Counted from the first letter of the stretch, positions 1 through 10,857 are shown. The stretch: 64,000 nucleotides of DNA from Branchipolynoe longqiensis (GCA_030323885.1 CM059187.1:87277726-87341725); one strand, 5' to 3'. The notes: generated by a model not told the origin, from the letters alone. Numbers and translations: made by a program.

Positions 1-470
1 CGTTCAAGTAGAGAGTTGATATTTAATTTTAATTTTAATGTTAATAAAAACGATCTGGTCTCGTGGAGCAAGGTTGGTTCTTTTATGGCCTATGGTTTGT
101 AAATTGCATTGGATTATTGCTTATATAACGTATGTGTATATTGAATCTACATTTGAATTATTCAACATTTTATATCTTATGGAAGTATAATACAAATTAG
201 AGCAGAGTACCCTCCCCGCCCTGTCTGTTTTAGCCCATGAGAAAAAAAGCATAAAAAGAAACGAAATGAATAGAACTGGACAGTCTAACACAGTAACAGC
301 ACCGACGTGTCCCAAGTAGCTTCTAAGAAGATAATGCAATAAGATAGAAATGCAGTTGAGGTGAGCTGTGTAACGGCGCCAATCTAATCAAAGTCCACTT
401 AATGGTAATTAATACACAGTACAGATTTATTACAAATGTCAGGAGCATGAGCAGAAGGAAGACGACGAAA
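1..470. other. AT-rich intergenic sequence
   Basis: No gene or recognised repeat is visible. The sequence is AT-rich with short A/T runs and leads into a purine-rich tract. Short open frames exist on both strands but have no motif or splice context. Confidence 0.5.
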
Positions 471-768
471 CAAAAAAAGAAAGGGAAGAAGATTGAGGAG
501 GATAAGAAGAAGAAGAAAAAGAAGGAGAAGAAAGAAGAGGAGAAGATGAGGAGGAGGAAGAAGAAGAAGAAGAAAGAGAAGAAGGAGGAAGAGTCGAAGA
601 AGACAGGAGAAGAAAAAGAAGAAGAAGGAGAAGAAGGAGGAGGAGACGAAGAAGACAGGAGAAGAAGAAGAAGAAGAAGAAGCAGAAAGAATGAAAGAAA
701 GAAAAAGAAGAAGAAAGAATGAAAGAGAGAACGAAGAAGAAGAAGAATAGAAGAAGAGGGGGAGTGGG
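470..768. repeat. GA-rich polypurine low-complexity tract
   Basis: About 300 nt of nearly pure purine on the plus strand, built from GAA, GAG and GGA steps. It creates spurious Lys/Glu-rich (plus) and Ser/Leu/Phe-rich (minus) open frames. It lies just downstream of the minus-strand splice donor at 837-842, so it would be intronic pyrimidine-rich sequence of that gene. Polypurine tracts of this length can form triplex DNA. Confidence 0.85.
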
Positions 769-836
769 AAGGGGAAAACCTCCCACCTGCTCCCCTTCCA
801 CACACACACAGACCCACAGACCCACACGCATTCATT

Positions 837-842
837 ACTTAC
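837..842 (-). promoter_or_regulatory. Splice donor GTAAGT of the membrane-protein exon
   Basis: A consensus metazoan 5' splice site sits two codons before the in-frame stop, directly after the GC-rich coding stretch. It explains why the open frame ends here. Confidence 0.6.
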
Positions 843-1320
843 ATTCGTGTTTTGCCGCCGCCATGTTGACGCACGAGTCCCACTGCGCGTCGCCACTGCG
901 ACCCGGCGCGTCCCCGTCGACAGCCGAATCAGCGGGCGTAGAGGAGGAGGAGGCGGCGGGACGATGCCCGACGGCGGTCGAGAAGGCCCGGGCACCGGTC
1001 AGCGAGGTGTTGACGCTGAGGCCAGGCGAGTAGCTGCAGTGGCACTGGACGGTGCGGCCGACAGCGGTGGCCGAGGCGAAGTGCACGATGAGGCCGACAC
1101 CGACGGCGCTGGTGACGGCGAGCAAGGCAAGGATGAAGCCGGAGACGACGGACACCTGGCAGCCGCGGCGCCCCGCCCCGAACACCCGCGTCTCCACCGA
1201 GCCGTTCAGGTCCGAGAACTTCATGCGTTCCACCGACATGGCTACGGCGTTCGGCGACGTCGCATTGCTGGTGACGACGACGGCCGTGGCGTTGGCGGTA
1301 GGCGCTGCGTTCAGCGGCAT
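843..1320 (-). CDS. First coding exon of a type II membrane protein
   Basis: The open frame starts at an ATG at 1320 with A at -3 and runs 159 codons plus one base to a consensus donor (GTAAGT, 842-837), so the following intron is phase 1; without splicing a stop comes two codons later. Residues 1-53 form a cytoplasmic tail ending in basic GAGRRG. Residues 54-81 are one hydrophobic helix ending VGLIVHFA. Then comes a Ser/Thr/Ala-rich stalk with an N-glycosylation sequon near residue 104. A short tail, one TM helix and a stalk are the layout of ectopeptidases such as M1 aminopeptidases or M13 neprilysin-like enzymes, but no catalytic domain lies in this exon. The exon is GC- and CpG-rich, unlike its flanks. 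Later exons would lie to the left of position 1. Family assignment is a guess; the exon call is fairly good. Confidence 0.6.
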
Positions 1321-1393
1321 GGTGTGTGAGGGAGAGAGAGCGGGAGAGAGATAGGGCGCCCCGGGTCAGTGTCGGGGGGCGACTGACATATGC

Positions 1394-1406
1394 GTATATA
1401 TATATG
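1394..1406 (-). promoter_or_regulatory. Possible TATA-like core promoter
   Basis: A TATATATA stretch lies about 75 nt upstream of the minus-strand ATG at 1320. Transcription starting about 30 nt downstream would give a leader of about 45 nt made of GC-rich and CT-rich sequence. TA repeats are common in this window, so the match may be chance. Confidence 0.25.
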
Positions 1407-1733
1407 GATAGTACTCCCTCCGTATGTATACAGCACACAGACATAAGTTGCGCCGCTATGGGGCGCTGCCAATAAGATACTACCAATGTTAGCTTCCGGC
1501 CTCTCTCTCTCTCTCTGGTGCGGATTAGAATTGGATGATCACTTCCTGTGCACAGACGCTCGCTTCCGGTTGCTAGCCCGGCGGGGGAGGTATGAGACAG
1601 ATATCACCGCTGCTATGGTTCTTCTGAAAGTAAGGGACCCAGTAAAGTTAATCCTCAGTGAGTGTGTGGTATGTTCACCCCCCACCCCACTCCCACTACT
1701 CGATTTAGGGGGATCGAGTTGGGCGAGGCGATG

Positions 1734-2068
1734 CTTGGCTGGTTGGCTGACTGGTGGGTTATTTGGCTGGTTGGCTGGTTGGCTGGGTGGTTGGTTGTCT
1801 GGGTGGGTCGCTGGTTGGCTGGTTGGCCCGTTGGTTGGTTGGTTGACTGGCTGGTTGGCTGGGTGGCTGGCTGGCGGGTGGCTGGCTGGCTGAGTTTGTA
1901 CCTAGTGGCCGGCTGGGTGGTTGGTTGGCTGGGTGGCTGGCTGGCTGGATGGCTGGATGGTTGACTGGGCGGCTGGTTGACTGGCTGGCTGGTTGGTTGG
2001 CTTGCTGGTTGGGTGGCTGGCTGGATGGTTGACTGGGCGGCTGGTTGACTGGCTGGTTGACTGGCTCA
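1734..2068. repeat. Tetranucleotide minisatellite (TGGC/TGGT)n
   Basis: About 330 nt of degenerate GGCT, GGTT and GGGT tetramers with occasional GACT and GGAT. All plus frames are open as Trp/Leu/Gly/Val-rich peptides, an artefact of the repeat. It is followed by GC-rich sequence up to about 2330. Confidence 0.9.
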
Positions 2069-2999
2069 CGTCGGCGCGACCTAGTGCGTCCGGGCGCGGC
2101 TGGGGCGTGGCAAGACTGCGGCTGGGCAGGCCTGACAGCGAGCTGCTCCAGGGGCTGAGGTGGGTGGGGGCGGGGAGGGGCGGGGCGGCAGCGCGTGGCA
2201 CCGGGAAGCTCACGACGCGCGGACCCCGATAACCTGAGGCGGAGGGCGGGTTTAGGATGGGGTGGGAGGCGGAGGGGGAGGGGGGAGCGGGCTGGCAGAG
2301 TGATGTGAGGTGGGGGGAAGGAGGGGCGCTGTAGAGCGTGTCAGGGCGCATACCACTCGCAGGAAGACGCACCTGCGCGCGCACCTCGCTCACGCGCACG
2401 CGCACGCGCATGCGCATGGGCACACACCGCCATGGCGACACACAGCCACACCGCCATCCGTGACCAGCAGGGGGTGGGGAGTGGTGGTGGAGGGGGAGGG
2501 GATAGGGAGGGAGAGGATGTCCTCCTGCACCCTTATTAACGTAAGCACCACTCGCCCTCTACATGAGGGCGCCCAGCAGTGACGCCACACACAGCCGTGG
2601 TACAATGTACTGTGTGACTAATGGTCAGCTGCTCAGTGGCAGGCCCTGCTCTGCATATAGGTCACCAGCTGTCTGTGGAAGTGAGCTGCTCATATATATA
2701 GCTATTGGCGTTATACTCACACGAATAGCTCAATAATGTGTGTAGCTCTATTAGAGATTCTGATAGGTGCGATATCAACGTGGCCCTGCAGCGGTAATGA
2801 GGACCGCTAGGTTGCGCGCGCATGCGCATAGGGCATGTCAAATGGACTCACTCGATCTTCATTCGACAGAGCCTGAGCTGGAGCTGAAATGTAGCCAAAC
2901 GCAACATTGATTAGGATCGTATTCTGTATCATTAAAGAGCAACTCAACTCATTTTAACATGTATTCTTTACACGGATATTCGCTCTTTGGTAGCAAATA
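2069..2999. other. GC-rich then mixed non-coding sequence
   Basis: 2070-2330 is very G-rich; 2380-2425 is an alternating CGCACG/CATGCG purine-pyrimidine tract that could adopt Z-DNA; the rest is unremarkable. Open frames here are composition artefacts and no exon is supported. Confidence 0.4.
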
Positions 3000-3680
3000 A
3001 TGAAATTGTTTATTTGGATTTTACACAATAGCAACATCTATGTGTACTAATATCTGACAAGCTCGGCTCTCAGAACCCCAGATACCACTACTCTCCCCAG
3101 GTACGTTCTGACAACTGTCTGTCAGTCCCCACCTGGTGTCCCTCTCAACAAACTCATAAGGAAGAAAAAGGAAGACAAGTCGCACAAGATTGACAGTGAA
3201 GAAGTTGTGCTTTATTGGCATCAACTCCTGTTCACCTACTGGTGACCTATCACCCTCACTCCTTACCAACTGCCCACACAGATCCTCATGTCTCTTGCTA
3301 GTGTGTATAAGAATCAGTGCCTACAGCCCATTGAACCTGAGGTCCATGGTTGTTGCACACAGCTCAGTGCCTTTTGAATAGCTGCTGCTAGTTTGTGTGT
3401 AGAAAGTGGAGCCTCAGACAGAGTGTCTGGGGTCCTGGAGAAGAGTGCCCAGAGTAGGGTATGTGTGTCAGGTATAAGGAATTCAGGTGACCGGGCTCCC
3501 ACAGCCAGCCAATCAGACACCCTTCTACAGCCTGGGGGTGATGCCCTAATAGGGGGCAGCTGTCACTCAACCCCCAGCTGCAGGTGGTGTCCATAATGTA
3601 TGCAGGATGGCTGGGTGTGCTTGCCCATCGGCCCCGTGGTAACAGGTAGTTGCAGACAGTTACCATAAACATATATTAAA
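3000..3680 (-). mobile_element. LTR-like block (possible solo LTR)
   Basis: Read on the minus strand, this block has a TATA-like CTTATA region (about 3310 or 3480), then a canonical AATAAA at about 3208-3213 followed by a GT/T-rich stretch, the order expected for U3-R-U5. No coding frame, primer-binding site or second copy is visible in the window, and exact ends cannot be set. It could also be the 3' end of an unrelated transcript. Confidence 0.25.
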
Positions 3681-4135
3681 AATGTCCTTCCCCTCCACTT
3701 GCATTCTTTCTGGTGCATGGAGGGAACATTTCCCTGATCATTAACTGTCTCTTAAATATGAACATCACATCACAATCTCGGTCGCTACGTGTTATCACAT
3801 TTTCCACATAGGCTCTTATGTCACACAGCGAGTGGGGCACCCATTGCTTCTCTGTTACATAATCCTGGTCCCAACTCCATCGCCCGAGAATAGTAATGCT
3901 CTTTGCCAATATATAAATCCGAACCGAAAATCCGTATATTTTTACATAAGGTCATGTCAGAACCGGTAACGACTTCTGACAGGGTTTTCTGTTGGTGATT
4001 GTTTGTTTATTCTGCTCATAGCAGTTAAGTGCATGCACTTGTTTTCATTGCTGTGCAGGAGTGGTCAGAATCCATATGGATTGATTTTCTTTATCAATAA
4101 TTTCTGTAAACTTGTTTCGTGTATCCATTACGACT
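3681..4135. other. Unassigned intergenic sequence
   Basis: Nothing recognisable; moderately AT-rich, with no repeat shared with the rest of the window that I could find. Confidence 0.4.
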
Positions 4136-4258
4136 TCTCAGAGACCAGGCCATCAGCACCATGACCCGATATCCCACACAGTCACATCGTTCTGATAATG
4201 AGCCACCCAGTCCTTGTTCTGTCCTAGCAATGCCATTGGTTCGACTCGGGACTCAACC
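4136..4258 (-). mobile_element. SINE family A fragment
   Basis: Matches the reverse complement of the central body of SINE A (blocks AGACCAGGCC, CACCATGACC, CAGTCACAT, CCAGTCCTTG and a degenerate GGTTCGACTCG). Both ends are missing and the copy is diverged. The next 200 nt contain GGAGACGTCTC-type palindromes that may belong to a further, unidentified element. Confidence 0.6.
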
Positions 4259-4807
4259 AGTAGCAATGGAAAAGGTGCGCTGTGATTGGCTGAAACCACT
4301 GAAAGCGGCGGCCATTTTCTAGGCACTTTTTGTCTCCTATCTGAAAAGGGAGACGTCTCGGAGACGCCTCGGAGATGCACCCTGAACGGAAATAAGCCAA
4401 AAAGCATCGCGGAGACATCTTGGAGACGTCTCAGAAATTGACCCTGAACGTAGCCCTGCTGTGCTGGAGTTCAAAAAGTCCATCCTGTGACGTCACACAG
4501 GAAATGAATGGGTGGAATTACATAGGGTACAAATGCTTTACTTTCACTATTTGTCACAGTAGGCTTCATGATAATTTAGTTGGGGGAACTCTATTGTAGT
4601 GAACTGTATACAAATAATGTCTTCTATACAAATAATGAGTTTAACAGGTTTCAATTCTATTCTACAGAGAAAGCCTAGACAATTGCGTACGCAACCCCTG
4701 ACCTATGCCACTTTCAGAGGTGAGAGGTGTCATTGTCTTAATAGTCACATAGGTTCTCAGACCATGATTGGCCCCTAAATATCTGCTAGAGGATAAGTTG
4801 TTTTCAT

Positions 4808-5119
4808 TGGTTGGTTGTTGGACTTTTATGTCCTGGCAACATCTAAGGTCATATCAGGATGTGTACCGACTTGCAACGGTGTGTACTCATGGCGACTTTG
4901 TAGTGCTGCCGCACTGGGAGACCAGGCTGCTGGCACCATGACCTGATATCCCACTCAGTCACATTATCCAAACGCTGAGCTATCCTAATAATGCTGAGCG
5001 CCTGGCTCGGAAGCGGCAAGTATCAATTTCATAAGTCATTGGTTTGACTCGACTGTGAACCGAATTCCCGATCTCATGCATGCGAGGCCCGCGCTCTACC
5101 GATTCGGCCACAGTGCCCA
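4808..5119 (-). mobile_element. SINE family A, near full length
   Basis: SINE A (about 340 nt) has a tRNA-derived head with an A box (TGGCCGAATCGGT) and a B box (GGTTCGAATCC-like), then a body containing TTGATACTTGTCGCTTCC, GTCAGGATAATGTGACTG and CCCAGTGGGGCAGCACTA, then CCTGATATGACCTTAGATG and an AAC-rich tail. This minus-strand copy starts at the tail (TTGGTTGTTGG) and ends in the head (CGATTCGGCCAC on plus). There is a small deletion in the body near 4990. Confidence 0.8.
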
Positions 5120-5529
5120 GTGGTCGCTAGGGAAGCTATACAAACTATCATATTCGATCCCGATAATTGTGAATAGGTAAAGCTGTGTTGATTGTGTTAC
5201 CGGCTCATTAAGCCTGAGGTATTTGTGCATTTTATTCGCGAGGTGGGGAGGAGGGGGGGCAATGTTTTTGTTTTATATTGCTAAGAAATAAGAGGGTACA
5301 CAACAACAACCACACCCACATTACAGTTAGGCAATGAACAAAAGCCAATTTGAGACATAATTAGGAATATTGTCCAGTTGCTTATATGTAGTAATATTGC
5401 AAATTCTCGATGTAGCTATCTATAACTGGACAGCGTTCAGGCCTTTTGATTACCGAGATACTGACGATGCCTACATGATAGATCTAGGATGGGGATCTTT
5501 ACTGATTCGAGGCGGGCTCTGCTAGGTGA
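5120..5529. other. Unassigned intergenic sequence
   Basis: No repeat or gene signal is recognised; a G-run lies near 5250. Confidence 0.4.
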
Positions 5530-5997
5530 CGGTGAGAACCAAGCCCCAACAGCCTGGGTAGCAGCCCCGACAGTCTAGATAGTAAAAGTGATCACCTGGG
5601 TAGTAGCCATGACATCCTGTGTAGCAGCCCGGCATTATGGGTAATAGCCCTGACAGCCTGGGTAGCAGCCCCGACAACCTTAGTAGCAGCCGTGGCAGCC
5701 TGGGTAGAAGCCATGGCAGCCTGGGTAGTAGCCCAGACAGTATGAGTGGTAGCCCTGACAACCTGGGTAACAACCCCCGCAACCTGGGTAGCAGGCATGT
5801 CATCCTGGGTAGCAGAAATGTCAACCTGGGTAGCATACCAATAGCCTGAGTAGCAGCCCCGGCGCCCAGGGTAGCAGCCTGACAGCCTGGGTAGCAGCCC
5901 TGACAGCCTGGGCAGCAGCCGTGGCAGCCTGGGTAGCAGCCATGGCAGCCTTGGTAGTACACCTAACACAGTAACAGCCTGGGTAGCAGCCCCAACA
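5530..5997. repeat. 21-bp minisatellite
   Basis: About 22 copies of a 21-nt unit close to GGGTAGCAGCCCTGACAGCC. Because 21 is a multiple of three, long frames stay open (minus frames read as LPRLSGL- and GCYPGCQ-type heptads). No start context, flanking exon or splice site supports translation. Unit divergence is about 10-25 percent, so the array is not newly expanded. Confidence 0.9.
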
Positions 5998-6054
5998 CCC
6001 ATGTAGGTGTTAGGCAGTTGGTGAGATTCTGTATGTATGAGTATCCTGACTTCT

Positions 6055-6232
6055 ACCCCCCCCCCCTCCTACTCACACACCCAGCACACACGCACCCTTT
6101 CCGCGCCACCCCATCACCCTGCCATGCACACCACCCACACCACCCACACCACCCACACAACACCTCACCACACCTCACCACACCTCACCACACCTCACCA
6201 CACCTCACCGCACCTCACCGCACACACACGAG
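6055..6232. repeat. C-rich and CACAC/CACCTCAC simple repeats
   Basis: A poly-C run followed by CCACCCACA and CACCTCACCA tandem units. The His/Thr/Pro-rich open frames here are repeat artefacts. Confidence 0.85.
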
Positions 6233-6570
6233 CCATCGCCTGTCCGATGAAACAGCTTGCAGTGTAGATGGCACCAACATCAGGACAGACGGCTGTAATT
6301 TAGTCTGTCGTAACCATCCTTTTGTAGAAAGAGATCGGATGGGTGCGAGCCAGCAATAGACAGTTCAGAAGTTGAAGGATGCAGATATTTCAGTTATACA
6401 AATGCCAGCCTTAGACACTTGAATCTTGAGAAGAGATTAAAATTGTTCAGAAGGTGATGCTTTTCTTACCCTATTTGATAACCTGTTCTGTAACTTGTAA
6501 GACACAAATCGCCATCTGATTTGAGTCGAACCAGGAAATAATATCTGCTTGCATATATATATATATATAT

Positions 6571-6994
6571 CATCATCATCATCATGCTGTCGGTCGCGAT
6601 GTGACAAAGACTGCTTTCATTACTTGACTGCTGCTCTCCATTTAGCTCTCTGCTGTGAGAGTGATGTCCATGAGTCGGTCTTAATGTCTCTCAGCTTCAG
6701 GTTTCTCTTGATGGTACATTTCATGAAAGCTGCCTGCAAAAGTGTTGAAGTGCTGCTGGCTTTTGCAAGTAACCAGCGGCACTCTCTCAGGGAGCAAATA
6801 AAGGTTTCACACCGGCAAGAACATGTCAAGACAGGCGCAAAACTATGTCTCCCTGCAGTGGCTGGTCGGGAGATGTTGGGAGTTCCATACATCAACCGCC
6901 CTTAATGCTGCCACAGTGACATGGTTTTCTGTTTAGGGTTTGCTCCCTTAGCCTTCGGTTCTGTCAAGCACCTGTACCACAAGGCAGTGGTTTA
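6571..6994 (-). mobile_element. Short non-LTR-derived element, family C copy 1
   Basis: On the minus strand the copy ends with the last ~30 codons of a non-LTR ORF2 (ending QRAKWRAAVK and a stop), a short 3' UTR and a (GATGAT)n tail, seen on plus as CATCATCATCATCATGCTGTC. The same 3' end closes the reverse-transcriptase fragment at 36074-37120. The 5' two thirds (ending near a block with CCCTGCAGAGTTG in other copies) is not in that fragment, so this is an internally deleted or chimeric non-autonomous relative. Family C recurs at 10858, 31767 and 38178. Confidence 0.7.
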
Positions 6995-7027
6995 TATATA
7001 TATGCCTCCTAGCAACATCTAGCAACA

Positions 7028-7287
7028 CCGTTGGTGGTTCGATTTCCCATGCCCCCCGCACCCCCCCCCTCACCTCTGCCAACTTGGATTTCCACCGCTG
7101 TGTATAATTTATAGCGTCATCAAAGGCTGGTTTCTCTCATACCATGTCTATGTGGTGTGGGAGGTTAAAAATCCCTTGGGTCGGTAAAAGTGTAGGCTTG
7201 GGCTTTCTATCGACAAACTGTCTAATGGTGAAAACAAGTCTATTCAGACTTATCCATGATAGGCTGTATAAATCTTCAAGAAATATA
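7028..7287 (+). mobile_element. SINE family B, 5'-truncated
   Basis: SINE B has a Leu/Ser-tRNA-like head (GGTGGCGGAGTGGTTAGAG and GGTGGTTCGATTCCC) and a body with GATTTCCACCGCTGTGTATA, CATACCATGTCTATGTGGTG, AAAATCCCTTGGGTCGG and a 3' end ATCCATGATAGGC..TATAAATCTTCAA. This copy begins at the B box and has a C-run inserted after it. Confidence 0.8.
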
Positions 7288-7316
7288 TACACATTATATG
7301 TGTGTGTATATATATA

Positions 7317-7494
7317 CAGTAAAACCTCTCCAACCGACCACCTCCACAGATCGACCACTCCCCTATATCGATCGCTTTATTTCGGTCCCAACAATACCAT
7401 TGTAACCATATTCTAATTCCCTAAACCGACCACCTCCCTAAATGGACCACTTAAAGTCGGTCCCAAGGTCGGTCGATTTAGAGAGGTTTTACTG
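7317..7494. mobile_element. Tc1/mariner-pogo-like MITE, family M1
   Basis: Perfect terminal inverted repeats (CAGTAAAACCTCTC / GAGAGGTTTTACTG) flanked on both sides by TA, the target duplication of Tc1/mariner/pogo transposons. Internal sub-repeats read ACCGACCACCTCC. It has no coding capacity. A second, one-ended copy lies at 35955. Confidence 0.85.
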
Positions 7495-7647
7495 TATATA
7501 TAACCAAGTAAGGTTCATCCCTCAAATCTTGAAAACAAATTGACTAATTTTCCTGTTATTGCTGACAATTTATCAAATCCATGTATCATTTTAGGATTCA
7601 CAATCTCGATAACCTTCGAATTTATGCTATTCAAGATATACTTTTAT
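7495..7647. other. AT-rich spacer
   Basis: No recognised feature between the MITE and the next SINE. Confidence 0.4.
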
Positions 7648-7946
7648 GGTGTTGTTGGAACTTTACATCTAGGGGTCATATCAGGATGGGTGCCAATTTG
7701 CGAACTCTTAGCGACTTTATAGTGTTATTGCTGGCAGCATGACTCAATACCCCACTCAGTCGCATTATACTGATGCTGCCCAAACCAGGCTTTGCTCTAT
7801 ACTGCCACTGCCGAACACCAGGCTAGCTCGTGACAAGTACCATTTTTTGTGTGTAAGTCATTGGTTTGATTCTGTCAGGTTTCAAACCCACGACCTCTCG
7901 CATGAGAAGCCAGTCAGCGCTCTTAACGATGCGGCCACCCCGTCCA
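7648..7946 (-). mobile_element. SINE family A, diverged copy
   Basis: Reverse-strand copy from the tail (TTGTTGGAACTTTACATC) to the head (ATGCGGCCACCCCGTC). It keeps the body blocks, with more substitutions than its relatives. Confidence 0.75.
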
Positions 7947-8178
7947 GTGGTTGTCTGGAAATATATATATACCCGATGTCGAGTACTTCCATAATCAGTC
8001 TCCAGCCTCACCTCACTAGCCAGTATGGAGAGAGGGCGGCATGTCGATAGAGTTGCTTTATTCATGGAGACTTAGCTGAGGGATGTGGTGCCCGGCGTAG
8101 GTCGATTCAGCCCCTGGACGCCTGGTGCTGAGACAACGCCATCTATCGTCTCTCAGACGAACCACCTCATTGAAGCCA

Positions 8179-8220
<42 letters not shown>

Positions 8221-8224
<4 letters not shown>

Positions 8225-8456
8225 CTGTCTCAAAAGATGCTAAGCAATATGGGACAAAACTTTGTCCATAGTAACGATCAACACACTATCTACTTATGCA
8301 TTTGTTCAGGATAAACTGATTTGTTTGTTTACATGGTGTTGCATAATCCCAATAGAATACATATTGATTTGAAGCAAGTGTCCTTGTGTTTTCAGTGTAA
8401 CCGTTTCTGTGCTGTTTTGTGTCAATCATTACAATGGACAAAAAAAAGAGTTATCA

Positions 8457-8458
<2 letters not shown>
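8221..8458 (+). mobile_element. MITE family M3, copy 1, between (TA)n arrays
   Basis: About 240 nt starting CTGTCTCAAAAGATGCTAA, the terminal inverted repeat of M3. It is about 85-90 percent like the inverted copy at 35688-35933. The right terminal repeat has been lost into the adjoining TA microsatellite. (TA)n arrays of about 40 nt flank it at 8181-8220 and 8459-8503. Confidence 0.8.
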
Positions 8459-8507
<49 letters not shown>

Positions 8508-8535
8508 CATAGCATAATACATGTAAATAGGCATA

Positions 8536-8740
8536 ATGTATTTTCTGCTTCCTATACTAGGGAAGATAGAAGGGAAAAGACCAAGAGGGAGAAGGAGAAC
8601 AACATGGATGGACAACATCACTGAGTGGACAGCAATGAGCTATGCGGAATGCGTGAGAGGAACGAATGACAGGAAGAGATGGAGGTCCATTGCAGCCAAC
8701 CTTCTTCGAGAAGATGGCACCCATTGATTGATTGATACTC
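8536..8740 (+). mobile_element. 3' end of a non-LTR retrotransposon (ORF2 C-terminus)
   Basis: An open frame of about 60 codons ends at a TGA near 8727 and reads like the extreme C-terminus of many invertebrate non-LTR ORF2 proteins: Gly/Lys/Arg-rich GKRPRGRRRTTW, then a DNI..W segment and a terminal DRKRWRSIAANL..EDGTH block. The stop runs into a (TTGA)3 tail, a typical 3' terminus. It is severely 5'-truncated, as expected of target-primed integration. It differs from the 36 kb and 62 kb elements. Confidence 0.75.
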
Positions 8741-9540
8741 GTATAACCTTTTATACACCCTATATGTTGTATAAGAATTATATGAGTATAATAACACGGA
8801 ATATCCCTCCTCTCCCTCATCGGTCACTCGACTCCATGGACTGTGGGAGTCTCTCATAGTCATCTACTACTCCAGCCTCCCCACCTCAGCTCAGAGGGGG
8901 CGCCACCCCACCCCAACCCCCTCACACTGAAACCGCCAATCATTCTACCATCGTGTCCGGCAATACCTCAGGGTTGCCTATTGTTTCCAGTGATAGCCTG
9001 GTGACCAGCTACATCTGCGGAGATTTTTGGGATAGCTCTATTTGAGTGCAAATTTAAAGAGAGCCTACACTCCCAAGTTCTGATTGCTCAGCTTATTTCC
9101 GACAGCAACTGAACCGGAATAGTGGCACACAGCACACACATTCCCGCTGAATCTCAGGTTGGTGCAAAGACTGCCCCACACTACGCGGCAATTTGGTTTT
9201 AATTACGTTCATAGGGGATTGGCAACATTTTGCAATTGCAGGTGGTTGGCATTACTAGCAACCCCCTTGCCCCCCTCCCACACACACACGCCCCACCCCA
9301 CACACACACCACCGCAACACACATTCACACGGACGTGCACAGACCGACTTTCACAGCATGTTTCTGTAGAATCTGGAAAAGGGTTTCAGGTTAATAAGGC
9401 ACGAGTTAATTCATCACAGAGTATGAAATTGACTTAGAGTCGTGGATGTAGGTTGTATATCCTACAAGGTCATGGTAAAGGTCAAAGTGATTATCATGTT
9501 TGTGTGTAAAAGTTGGGCTAGAAAGCCCTCCTTTTAAAGG
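8741..9540. other. Intergenic sequence with C-rich and CA-rich patches
   Basis: 8741-8800 has ATACTCGTATAA-like sequence weakly resembling the terminal repeat of MITE family M9. 9260-9330 is CACACACC-rich. No gene is supported. Confidence 0.4.
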
Positions 9541-9625
9541 GAACATTGTGCCTAGAGTGGAACTCGAACCCACATGTCTGCCATTTCGGGGAGAGCCCAG
9601 TGCGAATTGGACTAGCTAAGCTCCT
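9540..9625 (-). mobile_element. tRNA-like SINE head (third head type)
   Basis: On minus, TTAGCTAGTCC resembles an A box and GGGTTCGAGTTCCACTCTA a B box, about 50 nt apart, followed by TAGGCACAAT. A related head with the same TCTAGGCACAATATTTCCC continuation occurs at 30825-30915 on plus, so this is a dispersed tRNA-derived repeat rather than a functional tRNA; the acceptor ends do not pair. Confidence 0.5.
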
Positions 9626-9796
9626 TGATCAAACAACCGATCCATACCTACTTGTGTATGCGGTAATTCACCTGGCTATGTACATATACGCCATGCCCTA
9701 TTTAAAATCATATAGCTATGCTCCATCAGGCATGGAAGATCCAATCAAATTCAAAGTAGGAGCAATTTATTCATCACTGATCGATTGGACCAGACA

Positions 9797-10140
9797 AGGT
9801 GGGGTGGCCGAATGAGTTCAGCGTCCGTCTCCCGTTTTGAAAGATCATGGGATTTATACCCATGGGCTCGAACCCTGGTCGAGTCTCACCAATCACTTAA
9901 AAATTGATACTTGTCACTTCCTAGCTAGGCACTTGGCATTATTAGGATAGGTCAAGGACAGGTTGGCTTAGTGTCAGGATAATGTGATTGAGTGGGACAT
10001 CGGGTCATGGTGCCAGTGGCCTGATTTCCCAGTGGGCAGCACTATAATGTTGCCATGAGTGCACACTGTCAATACTTGGTACCCATCCTGATATGACCCT
10101 AAATGTTGCCAGGACATAAAACTCCAACAACCAACCAACC
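9797..10140 (+). mobile_element. SINE family A, full length
   Basis: Complete copy from head (GGTGGCCGAATGAGTT) through the double GGGATTTATACCC/GGGCTCGAACCC B-box region and body to the tail CCAACAACCAACCAACC. It carries the 'gagttgagcgtccg' head subtype. Confidence 0.85.
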
Positions 10141-10401
10141 TTCAGCATTGATCTCATCTCATCTTGAATCACTCGAGCCTGGAGCCCCATTTCAGGCAAT
10201 AACTGCTTATCACCATTTACCATTTTCTCTGACCTAGACAAAACGCAGACCGACGACAGCACCGATGCAGATCCGTCATTTCAAGTCCATGAGGGATGTG
10301 CAAAATAAATATGCACAAATCACATTGAGGAAGGGCTGCTGGTTCTGGTAGATGGTTTAGTAGAGACCTGGTCAATGAGGACGTGTTGCTTCTCATAAAG
10401 C

Positions 10402-10714
10402 GACCAGACTAGGTGACCGAATGAGTTGAGAGTCCGTCCCATGTTTTGTGAGATCGCAGGATCCAAACCCATGAGTTTGTGGGTTCGAACCCTGGTCGAG
10501 TCGAACCAATTGATACTTGTTGCTTCCTAGCCTGGCGCTCGGCATAACTAGGATAATGTGATTAAGTGGGAGATCAGGTCATGGTGCTAGCGGCCTGGTC
10601 TCCCAGTGTGGGCAGCACTATAAAGTCACCATGAGTGCTCACTGTCACAAGCCGGTACCCGTCCTGATATGACCTTAGATGTTGCTAGGACGTAAAACAA
10701 CAACAACAAACAAA
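10402..10714 (+). mobile_element. SINE family A, near full length
   Basis: Same head subtype as the 9.8 kb copy, with a deletion in the 'caaggactggttagctcagtg' segment. The tail is ACAACAACAACAAACAAA. Confidence 0.85.
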
Positions 10715-10857
10715 GAATCTAGTGAAGCCACGCACTTAACTTCTGAGTGCTAGCGAAAGGCTTCACTAGTACTCCATGAAGGAACATATATATATACACA
10801 CATGTGTATATATAATTCTACATATGAGTGAGTTGAAGATATATAGAATCTCTGGCT

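Noticed and set aside
399..995. Long Ser/Phe/Leu or Lys/Glu open frames
   Set aside because: They are translations of the GA-rich tract; no start context, motif or codon structure.
1486..1964. Trp/Leu/Gly-rich membrane-like open frames
   Set aside because: Produced entirely by the TGGC/TGGT minisatellite, open in several frames at once.
5530..5997. CRISPR-like array
   Set aside because: Units are contiguous without unique spacers, the genome is eukaryotic, and no cas genes are present.
9540..9625. tRNA gene
   Set aside because: A- and B-box-like motifs exist but the acceptor and anticodon stems do not pair, and a related head at 30825 shares the downstream sequence, so it is a SINE head.
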